Positions 1 to 8,623 of a stretch of DNA of 64,000 nt are shown one piece after another. Source of the DNA: Streptantibioticus cattleyicolor NRRL 8057 = DSM 46488 (GTDB lineage Bacteria; Actinomycetota; Actinomycetes; Streptomycetales; Streptomycetaceae); the NCBI RefSeq assembly GCF_000240165.1, contig NC_017586.1, positions 4,030,001-4,094,000 on the forward strand. The letters run 5' to 3'. The translations under genes were made by a program, and so were the position numbers. The notes under the pieces are model-generated. The model was not told the DNA's origin. It did not search any database and worked only from the letters and a program-made list of their open reading frames with translations. The stretch's first letter is position 1. Each line of letters starts with the position of its first letter.

Positions 1-1
1 C

Positions 2-649
2 GTCGGCCTGTTCACCTACCCGGTCCTCCAGGTCGCCGACATCCTGCTCTACCAGGCCAACGCGGTGCCGGTCGGCGAGGACCAGCGCCAGCACGTCGAG
101 CTCACCCGCGACCTCGCGGTCCGGTTCAACACCCGGTTCGGCACCGCCGACGACCCGACCTTCATCGTCCCCGAGCCGTACATCGTCAAGGAGACGGCGA
201 AGATCTACGACCTCCAGGACCCGGCGGTCAAGATGAGCAAGTCGGCCTCCTCGCCCAAGGGCCTGGTCAACCTGCTGGACGAGCCGAAGGCCTCGGCCAA
301 GAAGTTCAAGAGCGCGGTCACCGACACCGACACCGTGATCCGCTTCGACCCCGAGGTCAAGCCGGGGGTCAGCAACCTGCTGACGATCTACGCCACGCTC
401 ACCCAGACCTCCGTCCCCGAGCTGGAGGAACGGTACGCGGGCAAGGGGTACGGCGCCCTCAAGACCGACCTCGCCGAGGTCTTCGTGGAGTGGGTCACCC
501 CGTTCCGCGACCGCACCCAGGAATACCTGGGCGACCCGGAGACGTTGGACTCGATCCTGGCGAAGGGCGCCGAGAAGGCCCGCGCGGTCGCGGCGGAGAC
601 CCTGGCCACGGTCTACGACCGGATCGGATTCGTCCCCGCCAAGCACTGA
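2..649 (+). CDS. trpS: Tryptophan--tRNA ligase, C-terminal part (5' truncated by window edge)
   Basis: This is the 3' part of a class I aminoacyl-tRNA synthetase that charges tRNA-Trp in the cytoplasm. The frame is open from the first bases and reads [16 protein letters not shown], followed by [17 protein letters not shown], which is typical of TrpS. The class I signature KMSKS is encoded at about 230-244 and binds ATP during activation. About 215 residues remain; the HIGH-type motif lies outside the window. The 2H phosphoesterase gene follows 133 bp downstream. No terminator is obvious, so the two could be co-transcribed. Confidence 0.96.
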   Translation, partial: VGLFTYPVLQVADILLYQANAVPVGEDQRQHVELTRDLAVRFNTRFGTADDPTFIVPEPYIVKETAKIYDLQDPAVKMSKSASSPKGLVNLLDEPKASAKKFKSAVTDTDTVIRFDPEVKPGVSNLLTIYATLTQTSVPELEERYAGKGYGALKTDLAEVFVEWVTPFRDRTQEYLGDPETLDSILAKGAEKARAVAAETLATVYDRIGFVPAKH

Positions 650-782
650 CGGCGGGCCCCGGCCGGCGGTACCGTCCCGGTCCACCGGCCGGACGCCCCG
701 CACCACCCACACCCTCACAGGCGGCGCGCGGCCGGCGCCGTCCGACCACGTCCGGGAGGCAGCCACGAAAGGGGAGAGCGCA

Positions 783-1364
783 GTGGAGACCTGCACGATC
801 GGCGTGTCGATCGCGGTGCCGGAGCCGCACGGCAGCCTGCTTCAGCGGTGCCGGGCCGGTTTCGGCGACCCGGCCGCCCACGCCATCCCCTCCCACATCA
901 CGCTGCTGCCGCCCACCGAGGTCACCCCGGCCGAGCTGCCCGCCTTCCGCGAGCACCTGGCCAAGGTTGCCGAGGCCGGCCGGCCCTTCCGGCTCCGGCT
1001 GGACGGCACCGGCACCTTCCGGCCGCTGTCCCCGGTGGTCTTCGTCCGGCTCACCCGGGGCACCGCCGAATGCACCCGGCTCCAGGAACTCGTCCGCTCC
1101 GGCCCCGTCGCCCGCGACCTCCAGTTCCCCTACCACCCGCACGTCACCATCGCCCACGGCACCCCCGAGGAGGCGATGGACCGGGCCGAGCGGGAGCTGG
1201 CCCGCTTCCGCGCCGAGTGGACGGTGGGTGGCTTCAGCCTGTACGAGCAGGGCGGGGACGGGGTGTGGCGGATGATGTGCGAATACCCGTTCGGCCCCTG
1301 GCCGAACGGCGGCGTCCCGCAACAACCGGGCCGGCCGACCGCGGTGGCGTTTCCGCATTCGTAG
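783..1364 (+). CDS. 2'-5' RNA ligase family protein (2H phosphoesterase)
   Basis: This 193-residue protein carries the two HxT motifs that define the 2H phosphoesterase fold: HIT at residues 38-40 and HVT at 120-122. The family includes 2'-5' RNA ligases and cyclic phosphodiesterases acting on 2',3'-cyclic phosphates of RNA. The real substrate cannot be read from sequence. The GTG start at 783 has a purine-rich GGGGAGAG stretch just upstream. It sits between trpS and a YihY-type membrane protein in the same direction, a context that adds little about function. Confidence 0.88.
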   Translation: METCTIGVSIAVPEPHGSLLQRCRAGFGDPAAHAIPSHITLLPPTEVTPAELPAFREHLAKVAEAGRPFRLRLDGTGTFRPLSPVVFVRLTRGTAECTRLQELVRSGPVARDLQFPYHPHVTIAHGTPEEAMDRAERELARFRAEWTVGGFSLYEQGGDGVWRMMCEYPFGPWPNGGVPQQPGRPTAVAFPHS

Positions 1365-1426
1365 CGGCCGGGCGCCGGCCGGGTGGGTGCAGGTGTGCGG
1401 GCGGTTACTCAGGGTAGGCGTCGATC

Positions 1427-2419
1427 ATGGATTGGTTGACGCGGCTGCCGGGGGTCGGGCCGTGGGTGGGGCGGGGGATGCGGACGCACGCGTGGCGGGC
1501 GTTCGAGCACGCGCAGCGGGCGCAGTGGGGGCGGTTGGCGGCGGCGATCACGTTCAGCAGTTTCATCGCGCTGTTCCCGCTGATCACGCTGGGGGCGGCG
1601 ATCGGCGCGGCGGTGCTGACCGACGGGCAGTTGCACACCCTTGAGCACAAGCTCAACCAGCAGATCCCCGGGCTCTCCCAGCAGGTCGACATCGCCGGGC
1701 TGGCCGCCAACGCCGGGACCGTGGGCCTGATCGCGGCCGCGGCGCTGCTGCTCACCGGTGTCGGGTGGATCGGTCAGCTCCGCGGCTGCCTGCGGGCGGT
1801 GTGGGAACGGGACGACGAGGGACAGAACCCGCTGGTGCGCAAGGGCCTCGACGCCCTGATCCTGGTCGGCCTCGGGCTGGTCGGCGCCGCCTCCCTGGGC
1901 GGCTCCGCCTACGCCACCAGCGCGGTGGGCCGCTCCGCCCAGTACGCCGGGGTCAGCGGGGCCGGCGTCGGCGGCGTCCTGCTGACCGCCGTCGGCTTCC
2001 TGCTCGGCGTGCTCGCCGACTTCCTGCTCCTGGCCTACCTGCTCACCTGGCTGCCCGGCGTCCACCCCGGCCGCCACCAGGTGGTGGTGGCCGGACTCCT
2101 CGGCGCGGTCGGCTTCGAACTGCTCAAACTGCTGCTCAGCGGCTATCTGCAAGGGGTGGCCGGACGCTCGCTCTACGGCGCCTTCGGCACCCCGGTCGCC
2201 CTGCTGCTGTGGATCAACTTCATGGCCAAGCTGCTGCTGTACTGCGCCGCCTGGACCGCCACCCCGCGCCGCCGCGCCCTCCTGCCGGATCCGCCGCCCG
2301 GCAGCGAACGGCTGCCTACGACTCCCGCTGATCCCGGCGACGCCCCGCTGCCTGGGCCGGCCACCGCTTCCGTACCACCGCTGCCAGCGCGCCCAGCACC
2401 ACCAGCGCCCCCGCGGTGA
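1427..2419 (+). CDS. YihY/virulence factor BrkB family membrane protein
   Basis: This 330-residue protein has about six hydrophobic segments and the family-typical opening AAAITFSSFIALFPLITLGAAIG. The YihY/BrkB family was once annotated as RNase BN; its members are inner-membrane proteins of uncertain role. The C-terminus is proline- and alanine-rich and runs 104 bp into the 3' end of the convergent D-Ala-D-Ala carboxypeptidase gene, so the last residues are likely not conserved. The ATG at 1427 is the natural start, in front of the first hydrophobic region. Confidence 0.85.
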   Translation: MDWLTRLPGVGPWVGRGMRTHAWRAFEHAQRAQWGRLAAAITFSSFIALFPLITLGAAIGAAVLTDGQLHTLEHKLNQQIPGLSQQVDIAGLAANAGTVGLIAAAALLLTGVGWIGQLRGCLRAVWERDDEGQNPLVRKGLDALILVGLGLVGAASLGGSAYATSAVGRSAQYAGVSGAGVGGVLLTAVGFLLGVLADFLLLAYLLTWLPGVHPGRHQVVVAGLLGAVGFELLKLLLSGYLQGVAGRSLYGAFGTPVALLLWINFMAKLLLYCAAWTATPRRRALLPDPPPGSERLPTTPADPGDAPLPGPATASVPPLPARPAPPAPPR

Positions 2420-3629
2420 TCCCGGCCGCCGTCCACATCCCGGAGGAGCCGGAGCGGGCGGACGCCGCCGCCGCCGCGTCGCCGTGCGCCGAGGCACCGG
2501 CCCCGCCGTGGGCGCCCTGCTGCTGGGCGCTGTGCGGTGCCACCAGGGTGCCCACCGGCTTGACCTTGCCGGCCGCCGCGAAACCCCAGTCGAGCAGTTC
2601 GGCCGCCTCGTGGTAGACCTCGTCCACCCCGGGCTCCGGATGCATCACGGTGACCAGCAGCTTCACCCCGTCGTGGTCGGCGACCCCGGTGAAGGTGTTG
2701 CCGGCGTTGGTGGTGTAGCCGTTCTTCACCCCGGCCAGCCCCGGGTAGGGCGGCAGGCCGCCGGCCGGGTCGCCGGTGAGCAGCCGGTTGGTGTTCTGGA
2801 TGACGGAGGTGTCGCGTTCCCGCTTCTCCCCGGCGGCGGGCGCCTTGGAGTCCTCGGCACCGGCGGCTTCCCGGCCGTCCTTCTTCTTCGGCTTCTTCCA
2901 GTCCCCGGGGAACTCGGCGCGCGCGGTCGAGCAGTAGTCGCGGAAGTCCGCGTTCTGCAACCCCGCGCGGGCGAAGAGCGACAGGTCGTACGCCGAGGAG
3001 ACCTGGCCCGGCATGTCGTAGCCGTCCGGGCTGACCACGTGGGTATCGTCGGCCTGGAGGTCTTCGGCCTTCGCCTGCATCTCGGAGACGGTCTTCGGCA
3101 CGCCGCCGTTCATCGCGGCCAGCACGTGCACGGCGTCGTTGCCCGAACGCAGGAAGACACCCCGCCACAGGTCGTGCACGGTGTACGGCAGGTTCTCCTT
3201 TATGCCCACCACGCTGCTGCCCTCGCCCACCCCGGCCAGCTCCTCGGCGCGCACGGTGTGGGTGACGTCCTTGCCGAACTTGGGGATCAGGGTGTCGGCG
3301 AAGAGCATCTTCAACGTGGACGCCGGGGCCAGCCGCCAGTGCGCGTTGTGCGCCGCCAGCACCTCGCCGGTCTCGGCGTCCGAGACGATCCAGGACCGCG
3401 CGGTCAGCTTCGCCGGCAGCCTCGGCACCCCGTCCGCGTACCGCACCTGGGTGCCCGGGCGGCCCAGCAGCTCGCCGCCGACCGTCGACATCCGGGCCGG
3501 CGGCTGAGCGGGCCGGCTCCCGTCCGCGGCGGCCTCGGCCGTGGCCGCGGGCAGCAGCACGGCGCCGCCCACGGCGGCGGCGCACAACGACAGTGCGGGA
3601 CGGCGCAAGGCCGGACGAAAACGGGGCAC
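2316..3629 (-). CDS. D-alanyl-D-alanine carboxypeptidase (PBP5/DacA-like serine peptidase)
   Basis: This exported penicillin-binding protein of about 437 residues trims the terminal D-Ala of peptidoglycan stem peptides. Counting from the GTG at 3629, the active-site triad is visible: STLK (Ser104, Lys107), SGN at 162-164 and a KTG-like KNG at 302-304. The start gives an Arg-rich N-terminus and a signal peptide ending near residue 35. A Lys/Ala-rich insert lies at about 245-272. A C-terminal membrane segment (TAAGITAGALVVLGALAAVV) followed by Arg/Lys anchors it. An ATG at 3770 in frame would add 47 residues ahead of the signal peptide, which looks less likely. Confidence 0.9.
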   Translation of the reverse strand: MPRFRPALRRPALSLCAAAVGGAVLLPAATAEAAADGSRPAQPPARMSTVGGELLGRPGTQVRYADGVPRLPAKLTARSWIVSDAETGEVLAAHNAHWRLAPASTLKMLFADTLIPKFGKDVTHTVRAEELAGVGEGSSVVGIKENLPYTVHDLWRGVFLRSGNDAVHVLAAMNGGVPKTVSEMQAKAEDLQADDTHVVSPDGYDMPGQVSSAYDLSLFARAGLQNADFRDYCSTARAEFPGDWKKPKKKDGREAAGAEDSKAPAAGEKRERDTSVIQNTNRLLTGDPAGGLPPYPGLAGVKNGYTTNAGNTFTGVADHDGVKLLVTVMHPEPGVDEVYHEAAELLDWGFAAAGKVKPVGTLVAPHSAQQQGAHGGAGASAHGDAAAAASARSGSSGMWTAAGITAGALVVLGALAAVVRKRWPAQAAGRRRDQRES

Positions 3630-3768
3630 CCGCCGAAAGTACAGGGCCCCGGCGGACGAGCGGGCAATTCCGGCCGCCGCCGAGGACGTGAGGATGGCAA
3701 CAGGCGAGGAACGCAACCGTCCGCCCCCTGCCACCCGTCTTGCCCGACCGGCGTCGGATACTTGAGCC

Positions 3769-4053
3769 ATGGCATCGCAATCCGGCCCCGTGAGGCTCAG
3801 CCGCCGCGTCTCCTGGTTCCTCGTCGCCTTCGGCGTGTGGAGCTGGTGCATCTGGATCACTTTCGTCAAGAACCTGTGGGCCGACGGCAGCGGCCTCGCC
3901 TTCGACCACGGCCACCCCACCGCGTACTTCTGGGTGCATCTGCTGCTCGCGGTGGTGTCCTTCCTGCTGGGTACGGCCATCGGCGTGCTGGGGCTGCGGG
4001 GACTGCGGGCGCTGCGGAACGGGACGTCGGACCGGCCCGCCGCCTCCGCCTGA
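3769..4053 (+). CDS. Small membrane protein, SCO4848 family
   Basis: This 94-residue protein has two hydrophobic segments (about residues 12-33 and 45-70) separated by FDHGHPTAYFWVHL. Streptomyces genomes carry a conserved small membrane protein in this place, next to the DacA-like carboxypeptidase and upstream of the sdh operon, annotated as the SCO4848 family (recalled, not searched). Function is unknown. The gene is divergent from the carboxypeptidase, and the ATG lies in a CCATGG palindrome. It ends shortly before an 18-bp perfect hairpin. Confidence 0.8.
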   Translation: MASQSGPVRLSRRVSWFLVAFGVWSWCIWITFVKNLWADGSGLAFDHGHPTAYFWVHLLLAVVSFLLGTAIGVLGLRGLRALRNGTSDRPAASA

Positions 4054-4087
4054 CCGACAGGCTCGCCCGGCCACCGCGCCACCGCAC

Positions 4088-4130
4088 GCCGAAGGGGCCC
4101 GCCGGAGCGAATCCGGCGGGCCCCTTCGGC
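4088..4130. terminator. Bidirectional terminator between SCO4848-like gene and sdhB
   Basis: Bases 4088-4105 are the perfect reverse complement of 4113-4130, giving an 18-bp GC-rich stem with a 7-nt loop. It lies between the ends of two convergent genes, the small membrane protein and sdhB. Confidence 0.88.
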
Positions 4131-4155
4131 GTTTCGCTGCGGGGTGGCGCGAGGC

Positions 4156-4932
4156 TCAGAAGCGGCGCGTGATCAGCGCCCGCTTCACCTCCTGGATCGC
4201 CTTGGTCACCTCGATGCCACGCGGGCAGGCGTCCGTGCAGTTGAACGTGGTCCGGCAGCGCCAGACGCCGTCCCGGTCGTTGAGGATCTCCAGCCGCTGC
4301 TCGGCGGCCTCGTCACGCGAGTCGAAGATGAAACGGTGCGCGTTGACGATGGCGGCCGGACCGAAGTACTGGCCGTCGTTCCAGAACACCGGGCACGACG
4401 TGGTGCACGCCGCGCACAGGATGCACTTGGTGGTGTCGTCGAAGCGCTCGCGCTCCTCGGCCGACTGCAGGCGCTCGCGGGTCGGCTCGTTCCCCTTGGT
4501 GATCAGGAACGGCATGACGTCACGGTACGCCTGGAAGAACGGCTCCATGTCGACCACGAGGTCCTTCAGGACCGTCAGCCCCTTGATCGGCTCGACCGTG
4601 ATCGGCTTCTCCGGGTTGATGTCCTTCAGCAGCGTCTTGCAGGCCAGCCGGTTGCGGCCGTTGATCCGCATGGCGTCCGAACCGCAGATGCCGTGCGCGC
4701 AGGAACGGCGGAACGTCAGCGTGCCGTCCAGCTCCCACTTGATCTTGTGGAGGGCGTCCAGGACACGCTCCTTGGGGTCCATCTCGAGCTGGTAGTCCAC
4801 CCAGGTCGCCTCCGCGGAGACCTCCGGGTTGAACCGCCGTACCCGCATGGTGACCGTGATCCGCGCGAAAGCGGAGCTCTCGGCGGCGTCCAGCGCAGCG
4901 GAGTGGTTGCTTTCCACCGTGGCGGTGCTCAT
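4156..4932 (-). CDS. sdhB: Succinate dehydrogenase iron-sulfur subunit
   Basis: SdhB carries electrons from FAD in SdhA to the membrane quinone site of complex II. The 258-residue protein shows the plant-type [2Fe-2S] cysteines in SCAHGICGSDAM and two cysteine clusters for the [4Fe-4S] and [3Fe-4S] centres, CILCAACTTSCPVF and CTDACPRGIEV. Its ATG overlaps the sdhA stop codon by one base (TGATG), which indicates translational coupling. It is the last gene of sdhC-sdhD-sdhA-sdhB. Confidence 0.97.
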   Translation of the reverse strand: MSTATVESNHSAALDAAESSAFARITVTMRVRRFNPEVSAEATWVDYQLEMDPKERVLDALHKIKWELDGTLTFRRSCAHGICGSDAMRINGRNRLACKTLLKDINPEKPITVEPIKGLTVLKDLVVDMEPFFQAYRDVMPFLITKGNEPTRERLQSAEERERFDDTTKCILCAACTTSCPVFWNDGQYFGPAAIVNAHRFIFDSRDEAAEQRLEILNDRDGVWRCRTTFNCTDACPRGIEVTKAIQEVKRALITRRF

Positions 4933-6686
4933 CAGTACTTACGCTCCATCGGCTGGTAGCGGGTCTGCACGACCGGCTTGTAGTCGAGGCGGATCGACTC
5001 GTTGCCGTCCTCGCCAACCTCGCGGTACGCCATGGTGTGCCGCATGAAGTTGACGTCGTCGCGGTTGGGGAAGTCCTCGCGGTAGTGACCGCCGCGGGAC
5101 TCCTTGCGGGCCAGCGCGGAGACGGCCAGCACCTCGGCCAGGTCGAGCAGGTTGCCCAGCTCGATGGCCTCCAGCAGGTCGGTGTTGAACCGCTTGCCCT
5201 TGTCCTGGACGCTGACGTTCTTGTACCGCTGCTTGAGCTCGGCGATGTCCTCCACCGCCTGCTTGAGCGTCTGCTCGGTGCGGAAGACCATCGCGTTGGC
5301 GTCCATGGTCTCCTGGAGCGCCTTGCGGATCTCGGTGACCCGCTCGTTGCCGGTGGCCGAGCGCAGCGACTCGACCTGCTCGGTGACGAGGGACGCCGGG
5401 TCCTCCGGGAGCGGCACGTAGTCGGCGGTCGAGGCGTAGTCGGCGGCGGCGATGCCGGCCCGCTTGCCGAAGACGTTGATGTCCAGCAGCGAGTTGGTGC
5501 CCAGCCGGTTGGCGCCGTGCACCGAGACGCAGGCGACCTCGCCGGCCGCGTACAGCCCCGGCACCACGTCGGTGTTGTTGGCCAGCACCTCACCGCGCAC
5601 GTTGGTGGGGATGCCACCCATCGCGTAGTGCGCGGTCGGCTGGATCGGCACCGGGTCGGTGTACGGCTCGATGCCCAGGTAGGTACGGGCGAACTCGGTG
5701 ATGTCCGGCAGCTTGGCGTCGAGCTGCTCCGGCGGCAGGTGGGTCAGGTCGAGGTAGACGTGGTCGCCCTCGGGACCGCAGCCGCGGCCCTCGCGGATCT
5801 CGGTGTAGATGGCGCGGGAGACCACGTCACGCGAGGCGAGGTCCTTCATGACCGGCGCGTACTTCTCCATGAAGCGCTCGCCGTCCTTGTTGCGCAGGAT
5901 GCCGCCCTCACCGCGGGCGCCCTCGGTGAGCAGGATGCCCATGCGCCAGATGCCGGTCGGGTGGAACTGGAAGAACTCCATGTCCTCCAGCGGCAGGCCG
6001 CGCCGCCACGCCACCGCCTGGCCGTCACCGGTCAGGGTGTGCGCGTTGGAGGTCACCTTGAAGAACTTGCCGCAGCCACCGGAGGCGAAGACGACCGCCT
6101 TGGCCTGGAAGACGTGGATCTCGCCGGTGGCCAGCTCGTAGGCGACCACACCGGCGGTGCGCTTGACGCCGTCCACCTCGTTGAGCAGCAGGTCGAGGAC
6201 GTAGAACTCGTTGAAGAACTCCACGCCCTCCTTGACGCAGTTCTGGTACAGCGTCTGGAGGATCATGTGGCCGGTGCGGTCCGCCGCGTAGCAGGAGCGG
6301 CGCACCGCGGCCTCACCGTGGTTGCGGGTGTGGCCGCCGAACCGGCGCTGGTCGATCAGGCCCTTGGGGGTCCGGTTGAACGGCAGGCCCATCTTCTCCA
6401 GGTCGAGGACGGAGTCGATGGCCTCCTTCGCCAGGATCTCGGCGGCGTCCTGGTCGACCAGGTAGTCACCGCCCTTGATCGTGTCGAAGGTGTGCCACTC
6501 CCAGTTGTCCTCCTCGACGTTGGCGAGGGCCGCGGCCATACCGCCCTGGGCGGCGCCGGTGTGGGAGCGGGTCGGGTAGAGCTTGGTCAGCACGGCGGTG
6601 CGGCTGCGCTTGGTCGACTCGATGGCCGCGCGCATGCCGGCGCCGCCGGCGCCGACGATGACGGTGTCGTACTTGTGGATCTGCAT
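4932..6686 (-). CDS. sdhA: Succinate dehydrogenase flavoprotein subunit
   Basis: SdhA oxidises succinate to fumarate in the TCA cycle. The 584-residue protein begins with the dinucleotide-binding motif [15 protein letters not shown]. Residues [13 protein letters not shown] near position 40 include the histidine that carries covalent FAD in this family. The substrate loop HPTGIW and the HYAMGGI segment are also present. The gene lies 19 bp downstream of sdhD and overlaps sdhB by one base. Length and motifs are standard. Confidence 0.98.
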   Translation of the reverse strand: MQIHKYDTVIVGAGGAGMRAAIESTKRSRTAVLTKLYPTRSHTGAAQGGMAAALANVEEDNWEWHTFDTIKGGDYLVDQDAAEILAKEAIDSVLDLEKMGLPFNRTPKGLIDQRRFGGHTRNHGEAAVRRSCYAADRTGHMILQTLYQNCVKEGVEFFNEFYVLDLLLNEVDGVKRTAGVVAYELATGEIHVFQAKAVVFASGGCGKFFKVTSNAHTLTGDGQAVAWRRGLPLEDMEFFQFHPTGIWRMGILLTEGARGEGGILRNKDGERFMEKYAPVMKDLASRDVVSRAIYTEIREGRGCGPEGDHVYLDLTHLPPEQLDAKLPDITEFARTYLGIEPYTDPVPIQPTAHYAMGGIPTNVRGEVLANNTDVVPGLYAAGEVACVSVHGANRLGTNSLLDINVFGKRAGIAAADYASTADYVPLPEDPASLVTEQVESLRSATGNERVTEIRKALQETMDANAMVFRTEQTLKQAVEDIAELKQRYKNVSVQDKGKRFNTDLLEAIELGNLLDLAEVLAVSALARKESRGGHYREDFPNRDDVNFMRHTMAYREVGEDGNESIRLDYKPVVQTRYQPMERKY

Positions 6687-6705
6687 GGTCGCGTCAGCCC
6701 CGGGT

Positions 6706-7188
6706 CTACTGGATGTTCGGGTCGAAGGTGAAGATCACCAGCGTGCCGAGGAAAACGGTGAAGACGGTTGCCGTGTACAGCAGCCCCTTCAGCCACATGC
6801 GGGTGGACTCCCGCTCGGCGTAGTCGTTGATGACCGTCCGCAGGCCGTTGGCGCCGTGCAGCATGGCCAGCCACAGCATGGCCAGGTCCCACAGCTGCCA
6901 GAACGGGTTGGCCCAGCGGCCGGCCACGAAGGCGAAGCCGATCTTGCTCACGCCGCCGTCCAGCACCAGCTGGATCAGCAGGTGCCCGAGGACCAGGACC
7001 ACCAGGACGATGCCGGACAGCCGCATGAACAGCCAGCCGTACATCTCGAAGTTGGTGCGGGTCGCCCGCGGGCTGCGCTTGCTACGGGCACGCGCCGGCT
7101 CGATGACGGGCGCGGGGTTCTCCGGGCTGTGGGCGCCCGTGCTGGTGGAGGTCAGCTCCACCGAGTCGACAGAGGTCTCGGCAGACAT
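6706..7188 (-). CDS. sdhD: Succinate dehydrogenase hydrophobic membrane anchor subunit
   Basis: This 160-residue protein has three predicted membrane helices after a hydrophilic N-terminus of about 45 residues, and sits between sdhC and sdhA. SdhC and SdhD together bind the b-type haem(s) and quinone. Histidines within the helices, such as in [11 protein letters not shown] and [11 protein letters not shown], are candidate haem ligands. The gene starts 3 nt after the sdhC stop. Confidence 0.93.
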   Translation of the reverse strand: MSAETSVDSVELTSTSTGAHSPENPAPVIEPARARSKRSPRATRTNFEMYGWLFMRLSGIVLVVLVLGHLLIQLVLDGGVSKIGFAFVAGRWANPFWQLWDLAMLWLAMLHGANGLRTVINDYAERESTRMWLKGLLYTATVFTVFLGTLVIFTFDPNIQ

Positions 7189-7191
7189 GGC

Positions 7192-7572
7192 TCAGCTCCC
7201 GAACAGCAGACGGATGGAGTGCTGGAGCACCGGGTAGAAGGCGCCCGCCATCAGCACCACCCAGATGCCGACGACGGTCCACAGCATCTGGCGCTGGTAC
7301 TTGGGGCCCTTGGCCCAGAAGTCCACCGCCACGACGCGCAGACCGTTCAGGGCGTGGAAGAGGATGGCCGCGACGAGGCCGTACTCCAGCAGGTTGACGA
7401 CGGGGTTCTTGTACGTCGAGACGACGGTGTCGTACGCCTGCGGGGAGACACGGACGAGAGCGGTGTCGAGGACGTGCACGAACAGGAAGAAGAAGATGAG
7501 GACGCCGGTGACTCGGTGAGCCACCCAGGACCACATACCTTCCCGGCCGCGGTACAGCGTTCCAGCCGGCAC
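7192..7572 (-). CDS. sdhC: Succinate dehydrogenase cytochrome b556 subunit
   Basis: First gene of the leftward complex II operon. The 126-residue protein has three membrane helices and the family signature SWVAHRVTGVLIFFFLFVHVLDT, with FHALNGLRV near the third helix; the conserved histidines are haem ligands in the family. The promoter should lie in 7573-7750, but no convincing -35/-10 pair was identified. Confidence 0.94.
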   Translation of the reverse strand: MPAGTLYRGREGMWSWVAHRVTGVLIFFFLFVHVLDTALVRVSPQAYDTVVSTYKNPVVNLLEYGLVAAILFHALNGLRVVAVDFWAKGPKYQRQMLWTVVGIWVVLMAGAFYPVLQHSIRLLFGS

Positions 7573-7987
7573 GGAAATACCCTCCGGTTACGGGACTAGG
7601 GACCTGCCGGCTTCTCTGTCGGGCGGGCCCGGCCGGGTATGGTCCACCGGCCCTGGCCATCGTAGCGACGCCTTGTCGGTGGTTGTCGCCGGGGTCGCTC
7701 ATGTGTGATCGATCCCGCACGCCCGGGTTAACGGGCGGCCCCGCGAAAGGTGGTGGGGCGGGCATGAGAGGCGGCCGGAGTCGCCTCCCCCCACAGGAGC
7801 TTCCCCGGCCGCGCTCTCGCGACGCGGGCCGTTCTCCACGTCGCTCGTCGGTTACAGCGCCATCGGCCCCGAAAACGTCACACTCATCCCTTGGGGGCGG
7901 GTCTTCGCCGGGCCTTGGGGCGGTTGCCGGGGCGGGGGAGCCGGGCGGGCGCCGTCGGGCGACTCGGCTGATCCGTCTGGATCAGGC
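7573..7987. other. Divergent intergenic region, sdhC / ECF sigma gene
   Basis: This 415-bp stretch separates the divergent sdhC and sigma-factor genes and must hold both promoters. The only clear structure is a 6-bp GC hairpin (7720-7725 with 7732-7737, loop GGTTAA). No credible small gene was found. Confidence 0.5.
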
Positions 7988-8623
7988 ATGATGTGGGCCG
8001 TGGTGGGGGCGGAGAGCGATGTGGACGATGCCCGGCTGACGGCTGCGGTGGCCGACGCGCAACGCGGCGACGAGGCGGCCTTCCGTACCGTCTACCGCGC
8101 TGTCCAGCCCCGCCTGCTGGCCTATGCGCGCACCCTGGTCGGGGAGGCGGACGCCGAGGACGTCGCCTCCGAGACCTGGTTGCAGATCGCCCGGGACCTC
8201 GGCAGGTTCAGCGGGGACGCGGACCGGTTCCGCGGTTGGTCGGCCACCATCGCGCGCAACCGTGCCCTCGACCACGTCCGGCGGCTCGGCCGGCGACCGC
8301 TGATCGGCGGCGACGAGACCGTGCTGCTGGGCGTCGCGGGGCGCGCGGACACCGCCGGGGAGGCGCTGGAGGCGCTCGCCACCGACCGGGCCATGGCGCT
8401 CATCGCCCAGTTGCCGCAGGACCAGGCCGAGGCCGTGGTGCTGCGCGCGGTCGTCGGGCTGGACGCCAAGGGCGCGGCCGAGGTGCTGGGCAAGCGGCCG
8501 GGCGCGGTGCGTACCGCCGCCCACCGGGGGCTGCGGCGGCTGGCGGAACTGCTGCGTTCCCCGGCCGCGTCATCGGACGGTGTGACGTTTGCGTGCGCGC
8601 CGACGCAGAAGGACGTGAGATGA
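7988..8623 (+). CDS. ECF-type RNA polymerase sigma factor
   Basis: The 211-residue protein has sigma region 2 (residues 22-95, with YARTLVGEADAEDVASETWLQIARDL and RFRGWSATIARNRALDHVRR) and region 4 (about 138-190, with LPQDQAEAVVLRAVVGLDAKGAAEVLGKRPGAVRTAAHRGLRRL). ECF factors direct RNA polymerase to small regulons and are held by a membrane partner. Two ATGs are adjacent (7988 and 7991), and a GTG at 8000 is also possible. The stop overlaps the ATG of the next gene (ATGA), so the pair is translationally coupled. Confidence 0.92.
   Translation: MMWAVVGAESDVDDARLTAAVADAQRGDEAAFRTVYRAVQPRLLAYARTLVGEADAEDVASETWLQIARDLGRFSGDADRFRGWSATIARNRALDHVRRLGRRPLIGGDETVLLGVAGRADTAGEALEALATDRAMALIAQLPQDQAEAVVLRAVVGLDAKGAAEVLGKRPGAVRTAAHRGLRRLAELLRSPAASSDGVTFACAPTQKDVR

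Noticed and set aside
2484-4172. A 562-codon open frame antisense to the D-Ala-D-Ala carboxypeptidase gene
   Set aside because: The opposite strand has a clear active-site triad, signal peptide and anchor; this frame has no recognisable domain and runs through a terminator.
5037-6731. A 564-codon open frame antisense to sdhA
   Set aside because: It mirrors the strongly supported sdhA gene; its composition (Val/Gly/Asp/Arg-rich, no motifs) is the usual by-product of wobble GC on the opposite strand.
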